Of a stretch of DNA of 64,000 nucleotides, positions 25,047 to 34,263 are shown one piece after another. The notes below the pieces were generated by a model. That model had not been told where the DNA came from and searched no databases. It saw only the letters and a list, made by a program, of their open reading frames with translations. The stretch lies in NCBI RefSeq assembly GCF_900110875.1, contig NZ_FOFM01000013.1, positions 23,525 to 87,524 on the forward strand. The letters run 5' to 3'. The translations under genes were made by a program, and so were the position numbers. The number at the start of each line of letters is the position of its first letter. The first letter of the stretch is position 1. This DNA is from Pseudovibrio axinellae. GTDB lineage: Bacteria; Pseudomonadota; Alphaproteobacteria; Rhizobiales; Stappiaceae.

Positions 25047-28000
25047 GTGAGCATAATAATAAATCGACAAGATCTGGACGCTGCCACCCTGGAGCTGGCC
25101 GTCCTGGCCGGTTTACTTATACCAAAGAACGCAAATTCAGAGGACTATACGCTCACTGAAGACTGGTTTTCTGATCCTGTTTCCCATCTGGCACAAGGGT
25201 TAAAAAGCTCAGGAACTAACCTTCCTGCCTTGATAAAAGAGCTTATTGGCTCGCGCAGTGGTTCAACGCTCAATATCCCCTCCTCTTCAGCTGGTAGTCT
25301 TGGAACATGGTACCCCTTGTTGGAGGAGGATGACGCAGAGGCTTTGTCCGCAGGTTCCGGTCCCTATCTTATTTCACGAGCCTCTCAGGGGGGCGGCCAA
25401 ACCTATGGCCTTGGATTCCAGATTGTTCAAAACATCAGCGAGGACCTTCAGGCACGCCTATGGGGAATTCTACCGATTCTTCTGGTCGACGGTACACCTC
25501 AAGTTGCGCTGAGTGACCCGAACGAAAGCCTGCTGCTTGGGGTGGAACTTGTCAGCGCAACAGGCCCTCTCGTCAACATCGCCGGTTTTTCCCTAGATGG
25601 CGTTCGTATGAGTGTTGCAATGGCCCCCGCACAAACAACCGGGTCTCCCGTCGACGTTAGCCTCGAAATTGTAAAACTTAAAACGCCGGGCGAGGAGCAA
25701 GCCAGTGATGTCAATTTGTCCGACCTGCAAGCTGCTTCCAATGAAGAGGTTATGGGGGCCGTCAGAGGATTGCTTGTGGCAGCCCTTGCCCAAATTGTGC
25801 CCGCAGATTCTCCAGAGATTTCGCTTCTTTTTCCGGCCATTGGCTTTGGCGGCAGCGTTGCAGGAAATGGTGATGTTCCGGCGATTGACTGGCTATCCTT
25901 GTTGGAAAATAGCGATGATCTGGCAAAGCCATTTATCGACTGGTTGCAGATAATCGCAAGTGACACTTCTGTGCTAAAAGCGTGGGGCGCAGCGCTTTCT
26001 GGTTTGGCCACTGGTGCGATTCCAAACGTACAAGGCGAAGGAACCGAAGTAGCGCCGTACCAATTCCTGCTTAAAACCATCGGCACCGCTGGCACTTTGT
26101 ATCTAACCCTTGAAACTGCCACAGACAGCGATGGGACAACACATCTACTGCCTGGCCTCTCTTTTCAAGCCGATGCAGTTGTACTGGGGTCCTCCTCCGC
26201 TCAGTTGGTCCCTTCAGCCTCATTGACGTTTGTTGATCTGGGTTTCAGCGACGGCGCTTTAGCCATAGCTCCCGCGCCACTGATTGCGCAGCTCACACTT
26301 GAAAATAAGGTGCAAGGCTCACCGCTTGTCAGCGCCATGTACGAGGAAAAGGTGTTCTCGATTGGGTCGCTTGACCTTGGCCTGGAGCTCACGCCCTCTG
26401 GTGACACGGTGAATTTACTGCCGAAGTTTGAGTTTGTTGCAGTTGAAATCGCAGGCTCTTCTCATGCATCGCTCAACTTGTTGCAGCCAGAGAAAGTTGC
26501 AAGTGTGGTCGCGGGCGATCTGGCCTCCGTTATTAGTCAAAAACTTCAAAGTCTGCTTGGAACGCAAACTGGGTCACCTGGTTTTGCGCTGTCCGTCTTA
26601 CTTGGCCTTGCTGCACCGACAACCAGCGGCTTTACGCAGGCTCTGACACCGCCTTTGAGCCCGAGTGCGTTTGCAAGCAACATTACGGACCCTCTGGGAG
26701 CGCTGCAAAGCTGGTATTACGCTGTGCTGAGCGCTGACGAGCCTGTTGCAGGTGCTTTGCCCGCCCAATGGATTGCACAAATGGTTGCAACGCTTATGGT
26801 CAGCGGTTCGTCAACCGTTGCATCATCTTCGGCAGCTGGAACACCAGACGATCCGTGGTTATTTCCGCTTTTGGGGTCGCAGGCAAAAGTTTACCTGAAA
26901 GCCTACAGACAAAATGAAGACCTGATACTTGGGTTGCAGGTCGGTGTAGACTTTCAGTTGACCAAGGATACGGCACTTGATCTCTCACTGGGTGCAGACC
27001 TGCTCACACTTGAAACATCCAGCACCTCAGCACAACTTACCGGCGCACGTACGTTCAGCGCGCTTGATCTTAAAATTGCCCTCCCTGATGGGGTCAGTAC
27101 CGGCACTTCTACGGGCACCTCATTGAGCATTGACAGCGCAGCTGCGCAAGTCGGCTGGTCATCGCAGGACAGTTTTTCATGGCAAATCAGCGTTGCTAAA
27201 TCGGAGCTGAAGGACGGTAACACGGTTGTTGCAACAGGCAGCGACCTGATCTTTGCCAAAGGCGAATCGTGGGCCGACAAGCTTTCCGGTGCGGGTACCG
27301 ATACCTTTGCCCCATTGCTGCTGGGCATTACAGGTCTTGCGCTCTTGCGATCAGGCACGAGGGCTGGCGTGTTGCTGGATGGCTGGTTTGGTTTACTGGG
27401 CGGCGATATCTCTAAAAATTTACCTCAGGGAATTTCATGGCCAGATGATATGCCCCGCCTTGGGTCTGATGTTTTGACTACTCCTTTGGAGGCAATCAAC
27501 ACCCAGTTCAACAGTCTCTTTTCCCACAGCTTGCAGGCGCAGGCAGCGCTTTCATTACTTGGTTGGGCACTAGGAAGCGACAGCATTGCACCAGTCATTT
27601 CAGCTCCTAGCAATGGAGGCCCCTACCTTGTTCCTCTGCCAACCTCAACTGGAATAGAGCTGGCCATCTGGGATAAGGAGCAGGCTGGTGATGGTGTTGT
27701 AATCGGGCTCAACCGCGCGTTTTCGCCTGACTTGGCTGGCGACGTAGACATCTCGGTAAATGTCTCTGCTGAACTGTTTTCCAGCGCCACATCCAGTGAA
27801 GAACACACGCCCTCTGTCACGATTGTGACTGATCTGACCGGCAAAAGTGGCGAGCTGGTGAAGGACACTTTGCGTTCTGCTGAAGTCGGGCTCACACTCC
27901 TGCTGACATCCGATGGTCCGGCTATGGCTCCGATCCTTTCGGTGACCCCCACCAACAGCAGCACGCAAATCAAAATAGATCTGGAGAATCCTGCAACAGC

Positions 28001-31000
28001 GCTCACTGCTGCAAATAGTGAGACGCTTCTTACACTGCTCAATGCCGGTGTACGTGCACTGGTTGACGCTTATGGCGACAACCCAATGCTGATAAAGCTT
28101 GCGGGTCTGCTGGAGACAGCTGGCCTTGCAGTTCAGGTCGATGGCACGTTTGCCCTTAATGCACAGGCATGGCTGCAACTGACGGCAGCGCCAACCGAGT
28201 TTTTCAGCGCAGCTGGCACTTATTTGCTTGAGCAGAGCGAGCAGCGTGAAGACCTGGTCGACCTCCTGACTTCCGCCTCCGGTTTGAAGCTGCCAGATGT
28301 ACCGGAAGAACTTCTTGCTGTTCTGGCTGCTTTGGGCTTAACGACCTCGCAAAGCTCCGGCTACTTGCCAGTTCCCAATGCAATCCTGGCTTTGGTTTCA
28401 AACCCTGCCAAGTTTTTGCCCACCCAACTCGCCGCTCTCATGTCCAGCGAAACAAAACGAGCCGCGCTTGCTTCAGCTTTTGGTCAGTCGAAGGCAACGG
28501 CCAGCTTCGGGCCGGTGAGCCTAAGCGTTCTCAACGCCAATGACTTTATGATTGAGCTTGCAAACCCGATCATGTTCGGGTCTTCGCTGAAGTTGGGCGG
28601 GGCCCTGAGCTTTAACCTGACTGATAAGACATTGGCGGCATCCCTCAATCTGGACGCAGACCAGATCGAAAGTGGAATTGGCCTATCGCTTGCCAGCGCA
28701 GACTTTAACACCCCTGAATTTTCAGCGGCCATCCGCCTTGGCTCCGCTGAGGGCACTTTTCAGCCAGCTCAGGTTCGCCTTTACCCCTTCAGCGCACAGG
28801 ACTTCCTGCAAGACCTGGAACAAACAGTCCCGGCGATGTTGCTGGGTCGCATTGTTGCCGATGCACTGGGCGCAACGCTTGCGGACCACCCCGTTGCAAT
28901 TGGTGTGGCGACAGCATTAGGGCTTACCAGCACCGGTTCGGATGGACAAACCAATTTGCACCTGCCGCTGCAATTCATTGACCACCCAGCTGACTGGTTG
29001 CTTGAAAAAACGCTAATGGGTGTTGATGGTGCGTTGAGCATTGAGGGCCTGAGCCAGCTGTTCTCACAGCTGCCGTCTGAGGGCACTGCGGGCTCCGGTG
29101 TCTATCTACTCTCGCAAGACAACAGTATCACCGTGGCCGGGTTGCCTTACAACCTTGAGCTGGTGTTTACAGCAGATGTTGATGCGAACCGCTTTACGAT
29201 CTCCCCTCGCCTGAACGAAACACTTCAGCTTTCATCCAACCTGTCCATTTCAGCACTCAACTTCGGACTGGCGCTAACGCCAGACCTTATACCTGTACCC
29301 ACGGCTCAGATTGCGTTCAGCGGTTCCATTTCTGACAACACGCCAAAATTTGAGCTAAGCGCTGCCTACGACAATACTTTCAGCTTGTCAGTAGGGCAGG
29401 TCGATGGCCCAACCTTAGATCTGATTCCGTTCACCGGCTGGTTGGAATTTGCAAAGGACGTGGCAGCACAGGCTGCTCAAAAACTGATTTCAGAGGCCGC
29501 AACGCAACTGCTGGATAACCTGAAAACGGAGGGCGCCGCCGAGTTTGTTGGCAAATTGCAAACGGCAGCGCAGGATCTGGACGTTCCTGAGCTTGTTGAA
29601 GAACTTACAAATGCTGCGCTTGAAGTTGATGGCGGACAGTCACTGGAAGACATTGCGATTGACTGGGTCAAGCAGCGCCTCACAAGCGCTAATGCCACCA
29701 ATACCGCGCAGGCCGTCGTTGCCTTGCTCGCGGACGAGGTTGATGGCATCACCTCAAAGGATGGGCTTGTCTCCTATCAACCCGTTTCAAGTATTCCTTT
29801 GGTTATCTCGTTTGGCATTGAAGACAGCATCGCAGGGTTGTGGGCCCGTATGCAGTTCGACGCAGGTTCGGGGATCCGGTTTGACCTGACAAAAACAGGC
29901 ATCGGTTATCCAATTGCAAGCGGCGGTAATATTCAGTTTGACCTTGGTCTGAGTGTTGAAGCAGACCTGTTTGGTGAAACAGGACCGCGTATCAGTGCGG
30001 ACTGGTCTAACAGCGCTGGTTTCTCTCTGCTCTTCAATCCTCTCGGAACAGGCGGCGCCTATGCAATATACGATGCACAACTCCTGCCCGTGCCGTTTCC
30101 CGGAACTGATGGAACAGCTGGAGGGGGCCTTGAGGCATGGTTAGAAGATCTGGCTTTGCATGTACTTCCCCGGTATGCCGCACTCGGACTCTTAAATGCC
30201 AGTGTCAGCAAGGCGTGGCTTGACCAGAAACTCTTGAGTGGGAAAATTCCGGCACCTGGTACCATCTTAACGTCCATTGGCCTGATTACAGAGCAAGACG
30301 GTGTCTTTATGCCTGCTTCACCGCAAGCCCTCGCGGGAAAGACAGTCAGTAACGTTTTGGCAGCTCTAATCAACGCTATCCTGAGTGATTTGACGGCGGA
30401 CAGCCCACTGACGCTCGTCTCGTTGCCCGACAATGGCAAACTCCAGATCAGCTCAAGCACGAACGAGGCATCAAAGGCTTTTGAGAGCACGCCGGACTAT
30501 ACGCTGTCATTGGTGGTGCCAAGTATCGCCATCAAAAATAGCGGCTTTGCGCTTCAGCTGGGAAATGCGCAGTCAGGCGACTGGATCAAGCAGGCCGGAA
30601 AATCGGGAACAGGTGACTATGTACCGGGTCTATCGGTTTCCATAAGCGTGCCTGAAAGTGGACCGGACTTTGAACACCTCCGGTTTTCGGCGGCCTATAT
30701 TGGCGTTTCGCTGGAAGGAAAGAACGGCAAGCCACTGATCGACTTATCCCGCTTCTCGCTGGAGGGTGTGACCGCTCAAGGTCTGTTGTCCTTGGAATTT
30801 GGTGATGGCGACCCGGTTAAGAGCTACGGCGCTGGTGGTGATCTGTCAAACATCGCCTTTGCCCTCAGCCCCGGTTCAGTGACCGGAACTGGCGCAAACC
30901 CGGTTGCCCAAAACCTGTTGGGATCTTCTTCCTCCGACGCGAAGGGAACCAAACCTGCTGTGAACCCGGCGTTTGATGCGACCCTTGGCTGGATTTCTGA

Positions 31001-34000
31001 CGGTACATTTGGAGCGGCATTGGAGCAAGACGGCAAGCCGGTCTCAGAAATTTACCTGCCAGTGCAGCGCAGCTTCGGCCCGCTGCAAGTTAATGGCATC
31101 GGAGCAGACTGGCATTCATCAAAGAAGCAGCTGGGGATGTTGTTTGACGGAGGTATCCAGACCACCGCAGTGACATTAGAGGTCATCGGCCTTGATGTAA
31201 GTGTGCCAATTACCGACCCCACCGACTTTGACGGCTACGGGCTGGACCTTTCTGGTCTGGCACTGGCTTTTAAGGGCGGCACTGTCTCCTTGTCTGGTGA
31301 CCTGCTTAAGCAAACGAGCGACACAGCAATCAGTTATGATGGCGAGATTAACGCCTCTACCAGCCTTTTGGGGCTAACAGCTGTTGGCTCATATGCCTTG
31401 ATGCCTGCCAACCCAGGCGAAGGGGAAACGCAGACGACCTCCATGTTTATCTTTGGTGATGTACGTCTCGGGGGAGCGCTGGGTGGTCCGCCTGCATTCT
31501 CAATTCAAGGCTTTGCTGGTGGGTTTTCGATCAATCGCGGCCTGACGCTGCCTGACGTGAGCCAGGTGGACAGCTTCCCGCTCATTCAGGCGGTATCAGA
31601 CCCAACCTTTATTGCTGAAGGCAGCTCTCCCTCTCAGGTGCTGGCAAAGTTTGATAAGGTTATTCCCCCGCAAATCGGCAATTATTGGGGTGCTGCCGGC
31701 CTCAATGTTTCCAGCTTCGAGCTGGTAAACACATTTGCAATGCTGATCGCCAACTTTGGAGCAAGTTTCTCCTTTGATGCAATTGGTCTGGCAAAGGCCA
31801 CAATGCCGCCTGACGTTTCACTTGATAAGGCTCTCGCTTATATCGAACTTGGCGTAACAATGAGTTTTGAGCCGAGTGAAGGCGAGTTTGCACTCACTGG
31901 ACAACTCTCGCCAAGCTCGTTCATTCTGTCTCACAATTGTCATTTGACCGGTGGCTTTGCGGTCAGAGCGTGGTTTGGCGATAACGAGAACGCTGGCGAT
32001 TTTGTGATAACGCTTGGGGGGTACTCTCCTGCCTTCAAGGCGCCAGATTATTACCCTGCTGTCCCGCGTGTCGGTTTTGACTGGCGTATCAACAGCGATA
32101 CATCTATCAGCGGCGGCACCTACTTCGCCCTGACACCCAGCGCAATCATGGCAGGCGCAGACCTGAGCGCACAGTTCCGCTCCGGTAAACTTCACGCCTG
32201 GTTTGATGCTGGCGCTGACTTCCTGATCAGCTGGGCACCCTTCTACTATGACATTGATGTGCATGTTGATGTGGGCGTTTCCTACACCATTGACTACTGG
32301 ATAGGCTCCTCTACTTTCTCAGCCTCGCTTGGTGCCGGGTTGCATTTGTTTGGCCCTCAGACAGGTGGTTCAGTCTATGTGGACTGGTACATCATCTCGT
32401 TCTCAATTCCATTCGGCGATGGCGGATCAAACCGTACCTCAGGGCTGACCTGGCCAGCATTTGCCCAGAAGTTCTTGCCAAAGAACAAACAAAGGAATGA
32501 CGAGATTGTTCCGCTTATAGCCGCTGTTCAATCTGGCCAGGTAACAGGTGCTGCGGCCAATACCGTTCAGGCAAAGACGGTGGAGTTTAAGGTTACCTCC
32601 TCAATCCCAGCTACACAGGCCACCTTTACCAATACGACAGAACATTTTGAAAGCGGCGGCGCTATCGGAGTAAAGCCAGTTGGATGGAAGGACAATTTAG
32701 ACACAGAACTTACAGTCTCAATCACCGCAGCTGACGAGGCCAACGACATTTCAGGCTTTGTTGTGGAGCCCATCAATAACGGCGTGCCAGCAGCCTTGTG
32801 GTCGCAGGGAAGTTCGGTTGCTGGTTCCTCTGAGGAAGCGGCTGTCGTCAAAGACGCGATTGTTGGTCTGAAAATCTCAACGGCTCCAACCAGCCCTAGC
32901 GGTGAGATTGGTCCCATTACTATGAGCACGGTCTACACCCCAACATGTGCTCAAAGCACCCACGCCACCTTACCGTTTGCAACGATCGCGCAAATTCCCG
33001 CTGATGCTCCAGAACCGCAGGAAAACGCGTTTTCTGTGATCCAGACAACCATTGCCTCAGAAGGTGTTGAGCAAATTCGCAAAGCAATGGGCGAGGCCCT
33101 TAACGATGTAATGTTGAGCGCCATCGACACGCCTGATATGAGCGTGATGAAAGAGTATGCCGATCAAATCCTGATCGCCCCACCTCAGCTTGCGCAAGTC
33201 GGGACTTATGTAAACACACCACCTGCCGCGTCCAGCAGTCCCCCTGCAATCAGCCAGCCGACTGACAAGGATGCAGCTGCAGCAGAGCGTTTTTCGGTCA
33301 GGAAACCCGGCAGGGTCTCTCTGATCGGGTACGGACGACTTCGCGCAATGAGAGGGTTTACCGAGGCTCGCAATGGCCTTCCCTCCCGCCAGCGCACACG
33401 GTGGTTCTGGCATAACTTGTCTTCATACCACTTTGGCGAGCCAAACGTGATCGCAGAGCCAGGACGTGCCTTCCTCTTTGAGGCAGCCCGGAGTTCTGTG
33501 CCATTGCTCCTTGATATCAGCAATGTGCGCAGCCTTGACCTTCGCGTTATTGCTCTGGACCGCGCAGGGCGCATCCTCAGCCATACAGTGACGCAAGAAG
33601 AACGACTGGTCCTTCCAGCACGCACGCATCGCATTGCAGTTTTCTGCGAGCCGGTCAGCAGCACACGTTCCTTCCAACTCAAAGGATGGCTGAGCGACCA
33701 AAAACTGATGCTAGTTGGTGATGGCCGTCTTGTTGGTGAAGGCTGCACGGTCTTCACACGCGGTGCTCTTGAGCAGATGAGCCGCTTTAAGCCCGGCCCT
33801 AACTGCATGGAAAATATAGTTGCGGCAGATGTGCTGGAGCATGTGAATGGCACACGGGTCAACGGCACGGTTGAAACGCTCTTCAAGAGCGAAGCTCGGA
33901 CGATTGCCGTGGTGGTGACCCACTCTGACGACGCTCCCACCGATATCCTGCTGAAACGGGGAGAACGTGCAGGCGGGTGGCATGCAGCTGAGCCTGTGCA

Positions 34001-34235
34001 ATCCCTCAAGCTCGGAGGCTCTGAAGTCCTGTTTTTTGAGGGAGCAAGAGGCCAACCTGTGCACGTGCTTACGTCAGCCTCACATGAGGTGCAAGGCGTG
34101 TTTGCAAGCGCTCTGCCCCCTTCACAGCTCAAAGCCACATGGAAGAGACAGGTGCTTGGAACCTTTGCCGCCCCCGCCACGCACAACCCGCTTCGCGCAT
34201 TCGCGAAGATCAACCTGTCACGCGATGAGCGTTAG
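25047..34235 (+). CDS. Giant repeat protein with DUF6603-like region
   Basis: This protein of about 3062 residues has no signal peptide, lipobox or obvious membrane helix. The GTG at 25047 has GAGG about ten bases upstream; an in-frame TTG at 25014 has no ribosome site. Residues below count from that TTG. A degenerate unit of about 250 residues recurs: hydrophobic helical segment, a GPYL-like turn, then a beta-rich segment. The turns fall at residues 116, 348, 614, 869, 1116, 1362 and perhaps 1587. Residues about 2130-2490 resemble DUF6603 (for example HLFGPQTGGSVYVDWYIISF). From about 2750 the C-terminus is Arg-rich and different in style. Cys is rare. I cannot assign a function; it is the first gene of a three-gene coupled unit. 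Confidence 0.85.
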   Translation: MSIIINRQDLDAATLELAVLAGLLIPKNANSEDYTLTEDWFSDPVSHLAQGLKSSGTNLPALIKELIGSRSGSTLNIPSSSAGSLGTWYPLLEEDDAEALSAGSGPYLISRASQGGGQTYGLGFQIVQNISEDLQARLWGILPILLVDGTPQVALSDPNESLLLGVELVSATGPLVNIAGFSLDGVRMSVAMAPAQTTGSPVDVSLEIVKLKTPGEEQASDVNLSDLQAASNEEVMGAVRGLLVAALAQIVPADSPEISLLFPAIGFGGSVAGNGDVPAIDWLSLLENSDDLAKPFIDWLQIIASDTSVLKAWGAALSGLATGAIPNVQGEGTEVAPYQFLLKTIGTAGTLYLTLETATDSDGTTHLLPGLSFQADAVVLGSSSAQLVPSASLTFVDLGFSDGALAIAPAPLIAQLTLENKVQGSPLVSAMYEEKVFSIGSLDLGLELTPSGDTVNLLPKFEFVAVEIAGSSHASLNLLQPEKVASVVAGDLASVISQKLQSLLGTQTGSPGFALSVLLGLAAPTTSGFTQALTPPLSPSAFASNITDPLGALQSWYYAVLSADEPVAGALPAQWIAQMVATLMVSGSSTVASSSAAGTPDDPWLFPLLGSQAKVYLKAYRQNEDLILGLQVGVDFQLTKDTALDLSLGADLLTLETSSTSAQLTGARTFSALDLKIALPDGVSTGTSTGTSLSIDSAAAQVGWSSQDSFSWQISVAKSELKDGNTVVATGSDLIFAKGESWADKLSGAGTDTFAPLLLGITGLALLRSGTRAGVLLDGWFGLLGGDISKNLPQGISWPDDMPRLGSDVLTTPLEAINTQFNSLFSHSLQAQAALSLLGWALGSDSIAPVISAPSNGGPYLVPLPTSTGIELAIWDKEQAGDGVVIGLNRAFSPDLAGDVDISVNVSAELFSSATSSEEHTPSVTIVTDLTGKSGELVKDTLRSAEVGLTLLLTSDGPAMAPILSVTPTNSSTQIKIDLENPATALTAANSETLLTLLNAGVRALVDAYGDNPMLIKLAGLLETAGLAVQVDGTFALNAQAWLQLTAAPTEFFSAAGTYLLEQSEQREDLVDLLTSASGLKLPDVPEELLAVLAALGLTTSQSSGYLPVPNAILALVSNPAKFLPTQLAALMSSETKRAALASAFGQSKATASFGPVSLSVLNANDFMIELANPIMFGSSLKLGGALSFNLTDKTLAASLNLDADQIESGIGLSLASADFNTPEFSAAIRLGSAEGTFQPAQVRLYPFSAQDFLQDLEQTVPAMLLGRIVADALGATLADHPVAIGVATALGLTSTGSDGQTNLHLPLQFIDHPADWLLEKTLMGVDGALSIEGLSQLFSQLPSEGTAGSGVYLLSQDNSITVAGLPYNLELVFTADVDANRFTISPRLNETLQLSSNLSISALNFGLALTPDLIPVPTAQIAFSGSISDNTPKFELSAAYDNTFSLSVGQVDGPTLDLIPFTGWLEFAKDVAAQAAQKLISEAATQLLDNLKTEGAAEFVGKLQTAAQDLDVPELVEELTNAALEVDGGQSLEDIAIDWVKQRLTSANATNTAQAVVALLADEVDGITSKDGLVSYQPVSSIPLVISFGIEDSIAGLWARMQFDAGSGIRFDLTKTGIGYPIASGGNIQFDLGLSVEADLFGETGPRISADWSNSAGFSLLFNPLGTGGAYAIYDAQLLPVPFPGTDGTAGGGLEAWLEDLALHVLPRYAALGLLNASVSKAWLDQKLLSGKIPAPGTILTSIGLITEQDGVFMPASPQALAGKTVSNVLAALINAILSDLTADSPLTLVSLPDNGKLQISSSTNEASKAFESTPDYTLSLVVPSIAIKNSGFALQLGNAQSGDWIKQAGKSGTGDYVPGLSVSISVPESGPDFEHLRFSAAYIGVSLEGKNGKPLIDLSRFSLEGVTAQGLLSLEFGDGDPVKSYGAGGDLSNIAFALSPGSVTGTGANPVAQNLLGSSSSDAKGTKPAVNPAFDATLGWISDGTFGAALEQDGKPVSEIYLPVQRSFGPLQVNGIGADWHSSKKQLGMLFDGGIQTTAVTLEVIGLDVSVPITDPTDFDGYGLDLSGLALAFKGGTVSLSGDLLKQTSDTAISYDGEINASTSLLGLTAVGSYALMPANPGEGETQTTSMFIFGDVRLGGALGGPPAFSIQGFAGGFSINRGLTLPDVSQVDSFPLIQAVSDPTFIAEGSSPSQVLAKFDKVIPPQIGNYWGAAGLNVSSFELVNTFAMLIANFGASFSFDAIGLAKATMPPDVSLDKALAYIELGVTMSFEPSEGEFALTGQLSPSSFILSHNCHLTGGFAVRAWFGDNENAGDFVITLGGYSPAFKAPDYYPAVPRVGFDWRINSDTSISGGTYFALTPSAIMAGADLSAQFRSGKLHAWFDAGADFLISWAPFYYDIDVHVDVGVSYTIDYWIGSSTFSASLGAGLHLFGPQTGGSVYVDWYIISFSIPFGDGGSNRTSGLTWPAFAQKFLPKNKQRNDEIVPLIAAVQSGQVTGAAANTVQAKTVEFKVTSSIPATQATFTNTTEHFESGGAIGVKPVGWKDNLDTELTVSITAADEANDISGFVVEPINNGVPAALWSQGSSVAGSSEEAAVVKDAIVGLKISTAPTSPSGEIGPITMSTVYTPTCAQSTHATLPFATIAQIPADAPEPQENAFSVIQTTIASEGVEQIRKAMGEALNDVMLSAIDTPDMSVMKEYADQILIAPPQLAQVGTYVNTPPAASSSPPAISQPTDKDAAAAERFSVRKPGRVSLIGYGRLRAMRGFTEARNGLPSRQRTRWFWHNLSSYHFGEPNVIAEPGRAFLFEAARSSVPLLLDISNVRSLDLRVIALDRAGRILSHTVTQEERLVLPARTHRIAVFCEPVSSTRSFQLKGWLSDQKLMLVGDGRLVGEGCTVFTRGALEQMSRFKPGPNCMENIVAADVLEHVNGTRVNGTVETLFKSEARTIAVVVTHSDDAPTDILLKRGERAGGWHAAEPVQSLKLGGSEVLFFEGARGQPVHVLTSASHEVQGVFASALPPSQLKATWKRQVLGTFAAPATHNPLRAFAKINLSRDER

Positions 34236-34263
34236 GCCTTAGATGAGAAGAAGGATAAATCTT

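Noticed and set aside
33206..34213. 335-codon open frame on the minus strand inside the giant gene
   Set aside because: It is a shadow of the plus-strand coding frame; composition is Ser/Arg-rich and repetitive, with no ribosome site.
25047..34235. RTX/autotransporter-type giant adhesin
   Set aside because: No GGxGxD calcium repeats, signal peptide, beta-barrel or type I secretion genes are present.
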